This document shows positions 35,013 to 47,263 of a stretch of 64,000 nucleotides of DNA, one piece after another (position 1 is the first letter of the stretch; the number at the start of each line of letters is the position of its first letter). A program made the position numbers and the translations under genes. The notes under the pieces are model-generated. The model did not search any database, was not told where the DNA came from, and worked only from the letters and a program-made list of their open reading frames with translations. The stretch is from Proteles cristata cristata (Eukaryota; Chordata; Mammalia; Carnivora; Hyaenidae): contig JAESUZ010004921.1 in NCBI GenBank assembly GCA_017311185.1, positions 620,001-684,000 of the forward strand, given 5' to 3'.

Positions 35013-36439
35013 ATAATGAATGTGTTTTCCTAATCTTCAGATATCTACAGCCCAAGCTATTTTATTAATACCTCCCATCTTTATACTGGCCATATTCTTA
35101 CTGTCCTCGGGGGATACTAAGTTTTACATTCACAGCTTATTCAATACCTTCTTCTCATCATTTTTATTTGTGGTTTTATTGTTCAAGGTATCTGTTGAGT
35201 ATTCAGTTCTCATTACTCAAACGTGCACACTACTGCATGTATAATAAGTATAAGCAGACTGCTAACATGCTTGATTTACAAACATCTTTAGTAGGCCTCC
35301 AGGTCACTGCAGAAAGCACCCCACCCCCGCCTCTGCTCTTTCTTTCCTCATTACTTAATGGAGAAAACAGATTGATCTGTTGTCTGACAATTTGTCATTC
35401 TCCACAGTCTGCTGATGTCAATCAGGGCTAGGGGACAAACATTCATCACAACAACCTGGACCCTGTCACTAAAAGTGGACGTGTATTTCCTGTAAAGTTA
35501 ATCTAAAATCTGAGCACCCACAAAAAGGGTATTAACAGGACATCCTTGAAGGTCACTTGAAGGTGACTACTAGCTATTGAATGGCTATTAACTATTACCA
35601 ATTCTGTTCAAATCCATGGTGTGTCTCTTTTGGATAAAATGCAGAACAGAAGAGGAGAGAAAGAAGGAAGACAGGTAGGAAAACACATAATGTCTGAGAA
35701 TTGTGAACTGAATAGCCACCAAATTCTTCAGAGTTTAAATACGGTCATTATATGGTGATATGAAGGGATGAACTGCCTACATTTCTAAAAAAATAAATTT
35801 AAAAAAATCATTTGGACTACTTTAATAAAGTAGTATTTTATAAATTACTGATGCCAGATTATACTCCCTAATAGAATATAACAATAGGCCCAGCAAAACT
35901 TCAAAGGAAAAATGTATTTAAATAGTTTAAAATTACACTTGCTTTAGGACAGAGTTAACAGGAGTTAACATTTGTGAAATATATGTAGTTGTGTATTACT
36001 TAGATCTCAAAACAGAGTTTATTAGCAATCAGTTTTTTACTACAATTACAATTACTTGGAAATTTCAATATTGCTATGAAAATAATCACTTCTTTTAAAC
36101 TATGTTTGAAATGCTTATTAAATTGATTAAATATTTTCATTGTGTAGTTGATTGTCCAATAATAATATATTATTCTCCTGATTTTCTTATCTGGTTCAAT
36201 GTCAGTGAACAAGTCAATGACAAGATGAATTGAAAGGATACCACCCTATCATTGAGCTGGTGATTACTTGTTAAAATTGTGTTTCATGTGGATGTTTCTT
36301 AATTATATAATTTATTGACCAGCTTAAAAAAATAAAATAAAACCTTGTAACTACAATGAGTTTTTGAAGGATTATATAAGTAGTTATATATAAGGTTTCA
36401 TTTAGTAGTTCACTGAAAAGAGAAATGAAATATTCTCCT

Positions 36440-36850
36440 GCCAACAGTCATTCATTCATTCACACATTCATTTGCTCATCAAATGAGCAAGTATTTACCC
36501 AGCCTTATGAACTTCTAGACACTGTACCAAGATCTGAATGCACAGTGATGAATGAAACTGACAAGATATCTGGCCCTAAATAATTTGTAAATCTAGGGAT
36601 CGAAATAGAAAATAAACAAGTCATAATAAATATATCATTAAATTTTACAAATTGTGATGAATGAAGTGGAAAAGGAGCTGTGAAAAAAATGATTTGGAGG
36701 AGAGGCTACTCTACATAGCACATCAGCTTCATACCCTTTGAGATTTAATTTAGGCAGAGAACTGAAGAAAAGAAATCCAGGACAGAAGGAGCTAAGGAGA
36801 ATATGCCAGGTGTTTTTCTCAGGCCCTGAGGCTTGGCCTGCACTTAGTAA
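36440..36850 (+). repeat. Ancient mammal-wide repeat-like module (unassigned)
   Basis: 'tcattcattcacacattcat', 'acttctagacactgtaccaa', 'gcacagtgatgaatgaaact' and, at the far end, 'ctcaggccctgaggcttggc' follow the order of a widespread old mammalian dispersed sequence whose family name I cannot fix. A related piece is at 47630-47770. Confidence 0.45.
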
Positions 36851-36969
36851 ATAAGAGAAGTAGTTTCCCAAGATGATGTTAGGGAAGTAAGCAGTAAGGA
36901 TTTTGATTATCGTTTATCTGTTATGTAAAGTAATGACGGTTCTTAAGTAAATGCTGGTATCTCTGCATG

Positions 36970-37070
36970 CATGCGTGTGTATATATACATATATATGTAT
37001 GCATATATATATATACATATATATGTGTATATATATTCTCTTCATATATATATGCATATGTACATTTCTA
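36970..37070. repeat. (TA)n/(CATA)n microsatellite
   Basis: 'atatatacatatatatgtat' and similar TA/TG/CA alternations throughout, with a short break at 37036-37044. Confidence 0.9.
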
Positions 37071-37159
37071 GTGGATATATTAATTAGGACAAACCTCTAT
37101 CCATTTTTAAGAGCCAATAAAACTATACACTCACAGTAAGACAAAAATTTCATTCTGGT

Positions 37160-37560
37160 AAAAAAAATAACAAAACATATGCATAAAAATTATACCAAAA
37201 AATGGTTGTTGCAGAATTATTTATGAGGCCAACAATGGAGAAATGTAAACATTTTTAAGGATTAGTCAAGGATACATTTAAATAAAATGGAATCAATATA
37301 TATTTCTTTATATCTTATATATTTATATTTATTTTTTATATTATAAAGTCAATAAGAATATTCATATTAACATTTATGAGGCATGGTAAAAGTACAGGCT
37401 TAGGCAAAAATATAGGCTTAAGTTACTAAGTTTTTTTACAACTAGAAAAAAATGTGGAATGGTTAAATATTAGTCACTATGAGACTGACCAAATAATGTC
37501 ATAGCTACCTTAAGAAAAAAAAGCGTAATGTGATATATATATCTGTTTGTATGTATTTAT
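37160..37560 (+). mobile_element. Possible very old L1 ORF2-end fragment
   Basis: 'tggttgttgcagaattattt', 'gccaacaatggagaaatgta' and 'gtcatagctaccttaagaaa' resemble the ORF2 end of ancient L1M-type elements, strongly diverged and interrupted by AT-rich DNA. Confidence 0.4.
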
Positions 37561-37949
37561 ATTTATATTTAAAATTTAGAATAAAACAAAGGTTTAGGAG
37601 ATAAAGAGTGGCTCTTTATTGATCATGGGGAGTGGGAAGTTAAAATTATGAATTCCCAGTAACTGCTGTGGCTTTAATCTCAATGAATATAAATCAAATA
37701 TGGGCCTCAACAAATAAAGAAGAATGACATCTGAGAATCAAGAAAACCTGTATTCAGTAGCCTACATGTAAGATATAAATATAACCTCAGACTGGCTGTC
37801 CTTGTACCTTTTTTTTTTCTTTCAGATCCAGCGTATTTGCGTTCTACAGGCAACATAAAACTACAATGTCTCTTTAATGACAATCTGTCTTGCATTTGTG
37901 TGTGCAACTTTGAAATCATGCAGGGGTTTCATTAAAAGCTTCTAAAATA

Positions 37950-40900
37950 TAGTTGAGCGGGGCAGATGGGGTGGAATAAGAGAATCCTAGACTTGCCCAC
38001 AAATACAAGTAGATTCCTATCAAATCACCCTAAAAAAATCCCAGAAATCTATCTGAAGATTGGAAGAACAAACTCTACAACTAAAGGCAGAGAAGAGGCT
38101 ACATCAAAGAAGGTAGGAAGTACAGAGATGAGGCTTCAGAGAGAAGTAGATCATGGCTGCTTCACTGGGGAGGGAGCTGTGGTTGCAAAGAAGAATGAGA
38201 GACAGACTAGCACACAGGGCAGAGCACTAGGAAGACAAGTGTCCAAGGCACATGGCTTGGAAAAGGAGAGGGCCCAAATTTCATGAGTTCTTGCAATCAG
38301 TAGGACTTAAAGCTTGGAGTTTTAAAGGCCAGTGGGCGTGGCTCTGGAGGAATTAGGAGGGCATTGTGCTGCTCTTGGAGAGAAGACAGACAATCAGCCT
38401 GTGGACTTGCACCATGGAAACAGAGATCTGGAGAGTGCCTGGGGCCCACAGTGGGGAGGTTATTTGTTCATTTTGCAGCATGTTCCAGAAAAGTAGTATT
38501 TACAGAGAGATCCCTCCTGGAATAAAGGAACTAGCAGGCACCATTTTTCTCCCTTACCCTTCAACATAAACACAGAGCCTGTGAGAACCAACACAGTGCT
38601 GACGCTTGCTCCTGAACTTGTTTACACCACTCCTCATTCTCCTCCACTCTGGACGAGTGGCCCTTTCCAGTCACACTTGCCTCAGTACCATCACTGTGGG
38701 CCCCCTCTCCCAGAACACCAGCCCAAACTTCTGCTAACACTGCATCTCCCAACCTGGGAGTTTTCTAAGACCTCGGGTTCTAGTGGTGGTGGTGGCAGGT
38801 CTCATTTCACAAATAGATCTGCACACATTTACTGAAAACATGCTACACTCACGGCAGGGATAAACACTTCCCACAAAAGGCAAAGATAGCCTCTGCAGAC
38901 AACTGGCCTGAAGGATAAAGTGGCCAGAACAGTACAGAGCATATGCAGAACACATTGGAGATGCTCCTGGAAGCACTAGGCCCTGGGGAATAGAGGGTAC
39001 TATGCTGCTATACTACAGGGCACACTACAGGACCTCTTCTACATAACACCATTATGCTCAAGAACAAGAGATGTAGGTTACTTTCCTAATACACAGAAGC
39101 AGGCCCAGAGACTTAGACAAAATGAGAAGACAGAGAAATGTGTCCCAGTGAAAGAACAGAACAAAGCCACAGCTGGAGATCTAAGTGAAACATTAGGCAT
39201 GTGACATGCCTAATGAAGAATTTAAAGCAATGATATTCATTTAAAGTAAGGATACTCATTGGACTTGAGAAAAAGGTGGAGGACATCAACAAGACCACTA
39301 ACACAGAGATAGAGAATAACATAGCAGAGATAAAGGGCTTGATAAACAAAATGAGAAACATGCTTGATGTAATCAATAGCAGACTGGAAAAAATAGAGGA
39401 ACTAATTAATGACCTAGAAAGCAGAGAAATGGAAAGTAATCAAGCTGAACAAAAGAGAGAAAAAAGAATTATTCAAAACAAGAATAGACTTAGGAAACTC
39501 AGTGACCCCATTAAATCTAACAACATTTGGATTATAGGAATCCCAGAAGAAGAAGAGAAAGGAAAGGGGGGCTGTTAACTTATTTGAAGAAATAATAGCT
39601 GAAAACTTCCTTAAACTATGGAAGGAAGTAGACATGTAGACCACAGAGAATCCCCAACAAAGTAAATGAAAGCAGATCCACAACAAGACATATAACTAAA
39701 ATGGCAAAATACGTTGGTTAAAGAAAAAAAAAAATATTAAAGGAGCAAGACAAAAGAAGTCAGTTACATACAAAGGAAACCCTGTAAGTCTATCAGCAGA
39801 TTTTTCAGCAGACACTTTTCAAGCGAGAAAGCAGCAGCATAATATATTCCAAATGCTGGATGGAAAAAAAAAAAAAAACCTGCAGCCAAGAATGATTTAT
39901 AGAAGAGATAAAGTTTCCTAAAAAATAAAGACCAAAGGAGTTCATGACCACTAAACTAGTTCTGCAAGAAATATTAAATGCTACTCTTTGAGTGAAAAGA
40001 TCAAAAATGACAGTATAAGGAAGTAAATACAAAAGCATTACACAGGATTATTTTGTAAAATATTAGTCAAGGAACTTAAAAAATTAAAAGGATGTAAAAT
40101 ATGACACCATATACCTAAAATGTGGGGAGGAGAGGGTTAAAGAATGTGTTCAAACTTAAATGACTGCTTGATATAGACTGCTATATGCAAACCTAATGGT
40201 AACCATAAAACAAAAGCTAGTAATATTATGCAAAGAATAAAGAGAAAGAAATCCAAACATATCACTAAAGAAAACCAGCAAACCAAAAAGACAAGAAAGC
40301 ATCAGAGAAAATCTTCATAAGCAACCACAAAATAAGTAATAAAATGGCTATACACACGTCTATCAATAATTACTTTGAATGCAAATGGACTAAATGCTCC
40401 AATCAAAAGATATTCAATAGAAAGGATTAAAAAAACAAGATTCATCTATATGCTGTCTATGAAAACAAACAAAAAAACCTCATTTTAGACCTAAGACACC
40501 TGCAGATTGAAAGTGAGGGAATAGAGAAATATCCATCATGCAAATGTATGCCAAAAGAAAGCCAGAGTAACAATATTTATACTTGGGAAAAGACTTTAAA
40601 TCAAAGACTCTAACAAAAGAAAAAGAAGGATTCTATATAATAATAAAACAATCCAACAAGAAGATAAAACAATTATAAGTATTTATGCACCCAATATGGG
40701 AGGACGCAAATACATAAAACAGTTAATAACAAAAATAAAGACATTACTCAACAGCAATACAACTTTAAAACAGCAATTGTTTAATTGTTCCTAAAATAGT
40801 AGAATATACATTCTTTTCAAGTGCACATAGAACACCCCCCAATAGATCACATAGTAGGGCAAAAGACAAGCCTCAACAAATCCAAAAAAGTTACCATGTA

Positions 40901-41237
40901 TCTCAACAAATCCGAAAAAGGTAACTTGGATCTCAACAAATCCAAAAAAGATACCACGCATCTTTTCTGGCCACAATGTAATGAAACTAGAAATTAGCCA
41001 CAAGAAAAAATTTGGAAAGACCACAAACAAATGAGGATAAAATAACATGCCAAAATAAATGAATGAGTCAACCAGGAAGTCAAAGAAGAAATGAAACAGT
41101 ACATGGACACAAATAAAAATGCAAATGCAATGGTTTAAAACTCTTGGAATGCAACAAAAGCAATTCTGTGAGGGAAGTTTATAGCAATACAGGTCTACCT
41201 CAAGAGGCAAGAAAAATCTCAAATAAATTATAGCTGG
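37950..41237 (+). mobile_element. Old long L1: 5' region, ORF1 relic and ORF2 endonuclease part
   Basis: About 1.3 kb of GC-richer 5' region (to about 39240) is followed by an ORF1 relic. ORF 39276-39578 reads as a coiled-coil, lysine/glutamate-rich LINE ORF1 segment with 'NNIWIIGIPEEEEKG'. A degenerate ORF2 start follows from about 40375 ('gaatgcaaatggactaaatg', later 'ataagtatttatgcacccaa'), ending around 41237 after the endonuclease domain ('gcaattctgtgagggaagtt'). Many stops. No reverse transcriptase or 3' end follows, so it is 3'-truncated; a half-L1 (HAL1) relative is the alternative. Confidence 0.8.
40871..40960 (+). repeat. Three tandem 30-bp units inside L1 ORF2 relic
   Basis: Units at 40871-40900, 40901-40930 and 40931-40960 share 'ctcaacaaatcc' plus an A-rich part ending in variable 'taccatg'-like bases. 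Thirty bases is ten codons. The antisense ORF shows the same threefold 'FFGFVE' pattern. Confidence 0.92.
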
Positions 41238-41336
41238 CAATCAGTTCATTGCATACAAAGGAAACTGGGTCCTAATGCATTCAGCAAGATGTTAAGAAGG
41301 TTCAGGAATGTGTAACAATCAGGAAAGGGAAAGAAA

Positions 41337-41366
41337 AGGAGGAGGAGGAGGAGGAGAAGGGTAAGA
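41337..41366. repeat. (GGA)n microsatellite
   Basis: 'aggaggaggaggaggaggag' just after the L1 relic ends; about 7 GGA units. Confidence 0.85.
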
Positions 41367-41464
41367 AGGGTAAATGTATGTCAAGATATTTAGTGTAATT
41401 CAATTAAGTTTAAGTAAATTCAACCAATTATACTTGTGGGGAAACTCAATGCTCTTCACATGAC

Positions 41465-41800
41465 CAACTTACTTGTCCTTCAATTTCATTTAAGTGCCAT
41501 CCCTCTCCTAACACTCCACAGTTAATATGCCTTCAATTCACCCCTAATTCCTTCGTATCATTTATCCTAATCACAAATTTATAAATTTCATTTTTTCAAT
41601 GGCTTTTATACTAGACTCTCACATTAGACTATGAGCTTCTTGAGGGTTGATACCATGGACTAAGATCTTTCTTCCAAGACGTCCTTAATAACTCTCCATA
41701 AAGTCTTGTTTCTCTTGTCTCACTTTACATAATTCCCTTGCAGTATTTTCACCTCGACAGTAGAATACAACATTGAGTCCATATAATTTGATGAATACTG
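41465..41800 (+). repeat. L2 LINE 3' fragment
   Basis: 'caatttcatttaagtgccat', 'tagactatgagcttcttgag' and 'ggttgataccatgga' are the familiar L2 3'-end landmarks in order, moderately diverged. Confidence 0.75.
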
Positions 41801-42149
41801 TCATACCATAACACAGTTCCTGGGATGATTATCTGTTCTACATACACCTCTTCCCCCACAAACATTAAAGACATTTTTTAAATACACTACTGCTATTGTA
41901 TTAAGCAGACATAATATATATTATCTTAGATCAACTTAAAGAAAGTAATTTAAAAGTTCACATGAAAGCTAGGATTATTACAATGGAAGTGATTTGTAGC
42001 AGCAATAGTATACTCACAATTCTCACAATTTATTCTCTCAACAATCTCTGCCACTAAATTTTTATGAGGAAATAACAAATTTAGATAGTACTGAAGAAAA
42101 GTGCATTTCTATTTGCTTAACACAGATCTCTTTAAAATGTTCTCATTTT
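41801..42149. other. Unassigned AT-rich sequence
   Basis: No recognised repeat or exon. Confidence 0.35.
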
Positions 42150-42335
42150 GGGGTGCCTGGGTGGCTCAGCCAGTTGAGTGTCTAACTCTTGATTTTGACT
42201 CAGGTCATAATCTCATGATTCATGAGATCAAGTGCTGAGTCTGCTTAAGATTCCCTCTCTCCCTCTCCTGTTCCTCTCCTACTTGTGCATGCTCTCCCCC
42301 TCCCTCTCTCCCTCTCTCTCTCTCTCTGTAAAAAA
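42150..42335 (+). mobile_element. Older CanSINE
   Basis: 'gggtgcctgggtggctcagc' head and a long CT run (42248-42328). The middle 'tgagatcaagtgctgagtct' lacks the felid-specific insert, so an older type. Sits directly upstream of a second sense SINE. Confidence 0.9.
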
Positions 42336-42365
42336 TGCTTTTCTTTTTTTGAAAGATTTGACTCA

Positions 42366-42593
42366 AAGGGTGCCTGGGTGGCTCAGCTGGTTGAGCCTCC
42401 AACTTAAGCCCTGGTTATGATCTCGCACTCCCTGAGTTCGAGCCCCACATTGGGCTCTGTGCTGAAAGCTCAGAGCCTGGAGCCTGCTTCAGATTCTGTT
42501 TCTCCCCTTCTCTCTCTCTGCCCTATCCCCACTCACATTCTGTGTCTCTCTCCCTCTCAAAGAATAAATAAACATTAAAAAATTTTTAAAAGA
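42366..42593 (+). mobile_element. CanSINE
   Basis: Full-length sense copy, 'gggtgcctgggtggctcagc' to 'aataaataaacattaaaaaa'. Perfect TSD 'aaagatttgactca' (42352-42365 and 42594-42607), which lies just 3' of the older SINE's tail. Confidence 0.96.
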
Positions 42594-42607
42594 AAAGATT
42601 TGACTCA

Positions 42608-43088
42608 GGTGCATATTAATTTAGGAAAAAATATATATACGTACATATAGACATATCTTACTTCGGCTTTTAAATGCTCAACATTTCCTTTTTTACCAGT
42701 TGAAATCCTTTTTACCATATGAAAAGGCAATATTAAGACATACGTATACTTCATAGTGCAAACTGTAAGCCTGACTTATTGGAAAATAGTTAATTTAATG
42801 TCCTTGATTGAGCAATTCAGTTGCCTATAATTTGACAATAAATCAGTACACTTTTTGTGTTTCCTTTAAAAAAAAAAGAAAACAGTTTAACATGGCACAT
42901 TAGAATGTTAAAATGATTTCAAAGAAGATTAATAACATCCACCTGATAGTTATTCTCTTCCTTTGCAAGAAAACATATTATCTATTCCATAACAATTGAT
43001 TGCTTTTCTAAGGAATGTCCTTGATTTCAATGGTATTTTTCAAGCATTTGATACTAATCTGTAAGATGTTGTTAGGAAAGACTCTTAC
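42608..43088. other. Unassigned sequence, possible downstream intron
   Basis: AT-rich, no recognised repeat. It lies 3' (minus strand) of the candidate exon donor and so may be intron. Confidence 0.35.
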
Positions 43089-43219
43089 CTCATCAGATGT
43101 TCTGTAAGGAACAAAAAATTCTGCACCTGATAAATCATCCATATTCTCAAAGTGACAATTTTCACTTAAAGAACTGGTCTCCTCTGAATACTTCCAAAAT
43201 AAAAAATCAGAGGTATGTT
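43089..43219 (-). CDS. Candidate internal coding exon of an unrecognised host gene
   Basis: On the minus strand a strong polypyrimidine tract ('ttttttgttgttgttgtttt' then 'gattctag') ends in an acceptor AG at 43221-43220. An open frame follows to a donor GAG|GTAAGA (GT at 43088-43087). The exon is 131 bp. Its frame needs one base from the preceding exon, then gives 43 codons without a stop and ends on a codon boundary. The peptide begins HTSDFLFWKYSEE, has an acidic, serine-rich middle (SENCHFENMDDLSGAE) and ends FFVPYRTSDE. No domain is recognisable in so short a piece, and codon usage gives no hint of a repeat. No neighbouring exon with a compatible phase was found, so the gene model is one exon only. 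It could also be a chance open stretch with good splice signals, or a lost or alternative exon. No gene symbol is offered because I do not recognise the protein. Confidence 0.5.
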
Positions 43220-43253
43220 CTAGAATCAAAACAACAACAACAAAAAAATACCT
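43220..43253 (-). promoter_or_regulatory. Polypyrimidine tract and acceptor of candidate exon
   Basis: Minus strand reads T8, then (GTT)n, then 'ttgattctag'. Almost uninterrupted pyrimidine/G-T content over 30 bases before the AG fits a strong 3' splice site. Confidence 0.45.
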
Positions 43254-43589
43254 CCATAAAATGTATCCTCTTAAATAAGAGGAATGCTATAAAAATAGAA
43301 AATCAAGCGTGCCCTTTTCAAACTTACTTTGTTACTTTGAGCCTTTTTCAGATGCACTTTGTGTTTTTTACTCGCTTAAGAACGTGCTGATTTAAAAAAT
43401 GGACACAGAATAAGTCATTATGCATCAAGAAAATCATTAGATCTATTTAGCAAGCAAGAAATTTTGGAAATTTGAGGGTAGGTTTCTATACTTAAAAAAC
43501 AAACCAATACTTATTCAAAATTTTACAAGCTGCCATTCTTTTACATTTATAAACTCTCTTCCTGCTAAGTCATGTGCCTTTAAAAGACC

Positions 43590-43855
43590 ACATGGTATAG
43601 TGAAAGAAGCAAAGTTCTATACTCAGAGATTCTGGGGGGGGGAGGTGGGGGGGACAGAGGGAGGCAATGCTATCTGCCATTCCCTTCATGGAATGACCTA
43701 GCACTATTAGTTAATTTGTATTCTGCATCTCATTTTACTCACTGGGAAAAATTGAGTCAATAATTTCTATCACAAAGGCTGCTGTGATATTTAAATGAGA
43801 AACATACACACAGTGGGCCATATAATTTATCAATAAATATTGGTTTCCATATTTA
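43590..43855 (+). repeat. MIR with internal G-rich insertion
   Basis: 'catggtatagtgaaagaagc', 'actcactgggaaaaattgag', 'aaaggctgctgtgatattta' and 'atcaataaatattggtttcc' follow sense MIR order. The middle is interrupted by a G-rich block (43634-43664). Confidence 0.7.
43634..43664 (+). repeat. G-rich tract with G-quadruplex potential
   Basis: A nine-G run, 'aggt', a seven-G run, then 'acagagggagg'. Enough G-triplets with short loops for an intramolecular G-quadruplex. Confidence 0.7.
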
Positions 43856-44405
43856 TGGCAGTTATTGTGACTATCTGAAAATTCTTTTATTCTACACACT
43901 GGTTAGCAAACTTCCTATAGAGTTGTCAACAAATGAAGGAAAAATTATTTTATTAAATCACAAGTGTTGCTTAAATACCTCTTATTATCATAAATTATAA
44001 ATAAATATAGACTAAAACTTGAAAAGCACTATTCTAAAAGATTAACCATATCATGAAATAGGCTGAAATGGCTGAATAAATGAAAGAAAACTTATAATTT
44101 GAAGGCATTCCAGATCCCATGGACAATTACACAGAGTCCTTAAATGTTGACTTTTTTTAAGGAAGGTCTACCTAGTAACATAGCTCAGAAAATCTCAGTG
44201 AGGTAATTGCCATTGTTATCAGCTGTGTATTTATTTGCTAGGGTTAACATACAGGCTAAGTTCTGTGTTCTTCCCAGTAGCATAAAAATACTATTCTGTC
44301 CTAAGTTATTGAGCATACTCAATATTGTATGAATTTTAAATTGCATATGACCATATATGCAATTAAATGAATTACGTATCAGTATCATTTAAATACACAT
44401 ATAAG

Positions 44406-44449
<44 letters not shown>

Positions 44450-47229
44450 TATAGTCTTTTCACCCATGCATTTATGGAAAACTAGGATTAAAGTGAAAAA
44501 TACTATAGCATTTGCAAAATACTTGTCAGAAAATTGGTTGCATTTCCATTTCTCAACTATTAATCCCTTCCTTCAACTTGAATATCTTCTGTGAGTGTGG
44601 AAAAAGACTAAGATGGCAGCAAGCTTCCTGCAAGAATGCACAATTAGGGAGATCACAGAGACTGGTCACACTTGCAGTATTATCAGAAGCACATGTATAC
44701 AGATCTACTATATTTAGGAGGATTAGGATTAATAATAAGAAAACAGAAAATAAGGATCGACAACAGAAGAAGTGAAGAAAATGGAGTAAGATTCAAGAAC
44801 TTGAACTATATAATTTAGGGTCAAAGACTGGCTCACTGGGACTTTTTCAGGTGTTGAATGTGTACTGAATGAACATTACATTCTTCTGTAAGTCAGGATG
44901 AGTACCCTCAAAAGTGCCATATTATCATCATTATATCTTTCTTTTTCTACTTCCCTCAACAACTTCTTCTTTTACTCCTACTTTTTTCCTCCCTCTTTGC
45001 CCAATTTTACTTTTTTTCATTCTATTTTTATCTTAAGCAAGACTGATTCTGAGTATCATTTTTCTGGGAATGACTCTGAATTAAACCATTAAGTGAAGGA
45101 GTACAAACAGAACTGCTGCTATTCGCTCCTGCAAAGGCGAGTTTTCTGACCTTAATTTTATAGCATGAATCACAGATGTTCCATTGATATTGGCAGTGAT
45201 TGATCATAAGGGGGATGGGAGTAATTAAAGAGCATATGATGTGTTTGTTTGCATTTTGAGTGACTGCTATAGAGTATATGCAGTCAAAGGCATGGTACAT
45301 TAAATAAATCAAATAGCTCAATAAATCAGCACAACCTGCCAAAAGTGAGCAGAGGGAGCTTGTGTTGCAGCGGCCTGAATGTCAGGCCTTAGGCAAGCTA
45401 TTTCCTCCCGGGTGAAGTCATGAAAAACAGTCTAAAACCCATAGATGAAGAGCCGTTTGAAGGATTCAGAATCTCAGGAAGATAAGGCTGGCTGTAATGA
45501 CAATATTTTAACATTTGAGCAGGAACGTACAGTTTGGGAACTTACTTCGGATATATTTTCCTATTTTACCATCTTGAAAATTTTGTGAAATACTATTTAA
45601 CCCTGTGAAAATAGAAGATTACAGAGGAGAGATAAAGAGGGCCACTCTGCTAAGGAAAATCTTCCTGAAAAAATCTTTCTCCATATTTCACATTCTTTCC
45701 ACTATTCAGAACATGTCTTAAAGGATAATGCTTCTGTCCTGTTAATATCACAATTGTTACATGCTCAACTTAAACCTCTCGAGAATCGGTGAGTCTGGGG
45801 GTGGTAGATTACTGACAAATCGGAACTGAAAGAGACAAATGGATTTGGAATACAAGTGAAAATAGTTTTAATAGAGGAAAACAACAACAATAACACCTGG
45901 CCGTAATGTAAACTAAGTAAGATAAAAGAAAGTTTGTGTTACTTTGCAGCGTAAGAGTAAAATGAAGTAACATGATTACCAGCCAAGGCAAAGGCTACCA
46001 TAACTGGGAAAATAAAGTCTCATGTCACAATGAAGATCTATCTGGCTCCAAGAGAAATGTCAAAGTAAATTAATAGTTACAGAATGTACTTTAAAATGAT
46101 TGAATCAATGGACTTTATGGTGTTGTCCTACTATGTGCCCTACGAACATCTTCAGTGGTTTGCATCAGTATAGCTGTGCATTAATTTTAAAGTTGTTGCA
46201 AAGTATACTCCAGTTTTTACCTCATACTTGCCAAAGGAACATTCTGTCTATGGCCAGGGAACATTAGTGAGGGAATATTTTGCAGTTTCACTGACCAGTG
46301 ATATGATTCACCATGGTTCTGGAATTAATAAAATAATTTTTAAAACATGCAACCTTTGTTACTGGGTTCATCGTAGTTTAGGGTTATGACTATCTGAAAA
46401 TATGAAGAGAGTTTTACAACGTCTGTCAAGGAAAACACACAGAACTCATGGAAACTACCTCATACTACTCCATACAATTCAGAACCCTAGTGGTCAACTC
46501 CCTGGGATTCCCAGGACTCTGCTGAAAAAATTTGAAACAATTACTTTCCCCTTTATGAGTATGTGAATATACTTTTGTCTCTCTGTCAATATTTGGTTCC
46601 AAATTTATTAACCATGCTTTATATATATGTTGCAGAACAATTAGGTTTAAAATAGTTAGCATGGTGTTAAACTGTCTCATATTTCTTACACTTTCAGTTA
46701 TAATGGGGGCATATATTTGGATAAAAAAATCCATGAGTGTTTTTAGTGTCAAGAATACTGCCTCTGTACCAAACACACACACAAGTTGTGATAATATATT
46801 ACAATAAATTGTCATATGTATCTCAGAAACAGACTCAAGTATTTACATAAAATGCATTCAAAACAATCACTTATCACTTAGATTAAACAGTTGGAGCAGT
46901 TGGCTCTTAGTTTGACTAATCACCTGTCTGCATACTTTTCAAAAACATTTGAAGAGCCAGTAAGGACTATAACATTAGAAATTGTGTTTCATTCTAACAT
47001 ATTCCTCAGAAGCTGGGAAAATATTATTGCTTAAAGTCAAAATTGGTTTTAAAAAAGTCACAAAGCTTTTTTTAGCAGATACTGAATTTAGAGTATAACA
47101 AAATCATTTTTTGGAACTATAGACAATGCAAAGTGAACAATAAACAAGGAAATTTCCAGTCCTGATTATAATTCTGAGCTCAATTAGAAATGTGAATTTA
47201 GAAACTTGGATATTGGACATCTTTAATAT
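43856..47229. other. Long unassigned, repeat-poor stretch
   Basis: About 3.4 kb with only (TG)n at 44411-44449 and AT-rich patches. 45090-45350 is mixed-complexity, non-repetitive DNA with TAATTA and GTTTGCATTT motifs. ORFs 45028-45342 and 46465-46815 (minus) have no recognised homology. No SINE or L1 found. Confidence 0.4.
44411..44449. repeat. (TG)n microsatellite
   Basis: 'tatatatatg' followed by about 17 TG units. Confidence 0.95.
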
Positions 47230-47231
47230 AG

Positions 47232-47263
<32 letters not shown>

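Larger units (their letters stand above)
33323..36430. other. Long unassigned stretch
   Basis: About 3.1 kb without SINE or young L1. Holds (TG)n at 33699-33726, a short (GA)n near 34409-34426, an A/C-rich patch and a 31-bp tandem duplication at 34951-35012. No supported exon. Confidence 0.4.

Noticed and set aside
40791..41240. 149-codon minus-strand ORF with FFGFVE repeats
   Set aside because: It is the antisense of the L1 ORF2 relic; the repeats reflect the 30-bp tandem units.
45028..45342. 104-codon minus-strand ORF
   Set aside because: No recognised protein features. The region is more interesting as possible non-coding DNA.
46221..46247. 27-bp minus-strand block between a pyrimidine-rich TAG acceptor and GAG|GTAAAA
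   Set aside because: Too short. Its open frames end in a phase that does not feed the 43089-43219 exon, which needs exactly one base; the matching frame hits a TGA.
46465..46815. 116-codon minus-strand ORF
   Set aside because: No recognised family, start context or splice signals; AT-rich DNA gives such ORFs by chance.
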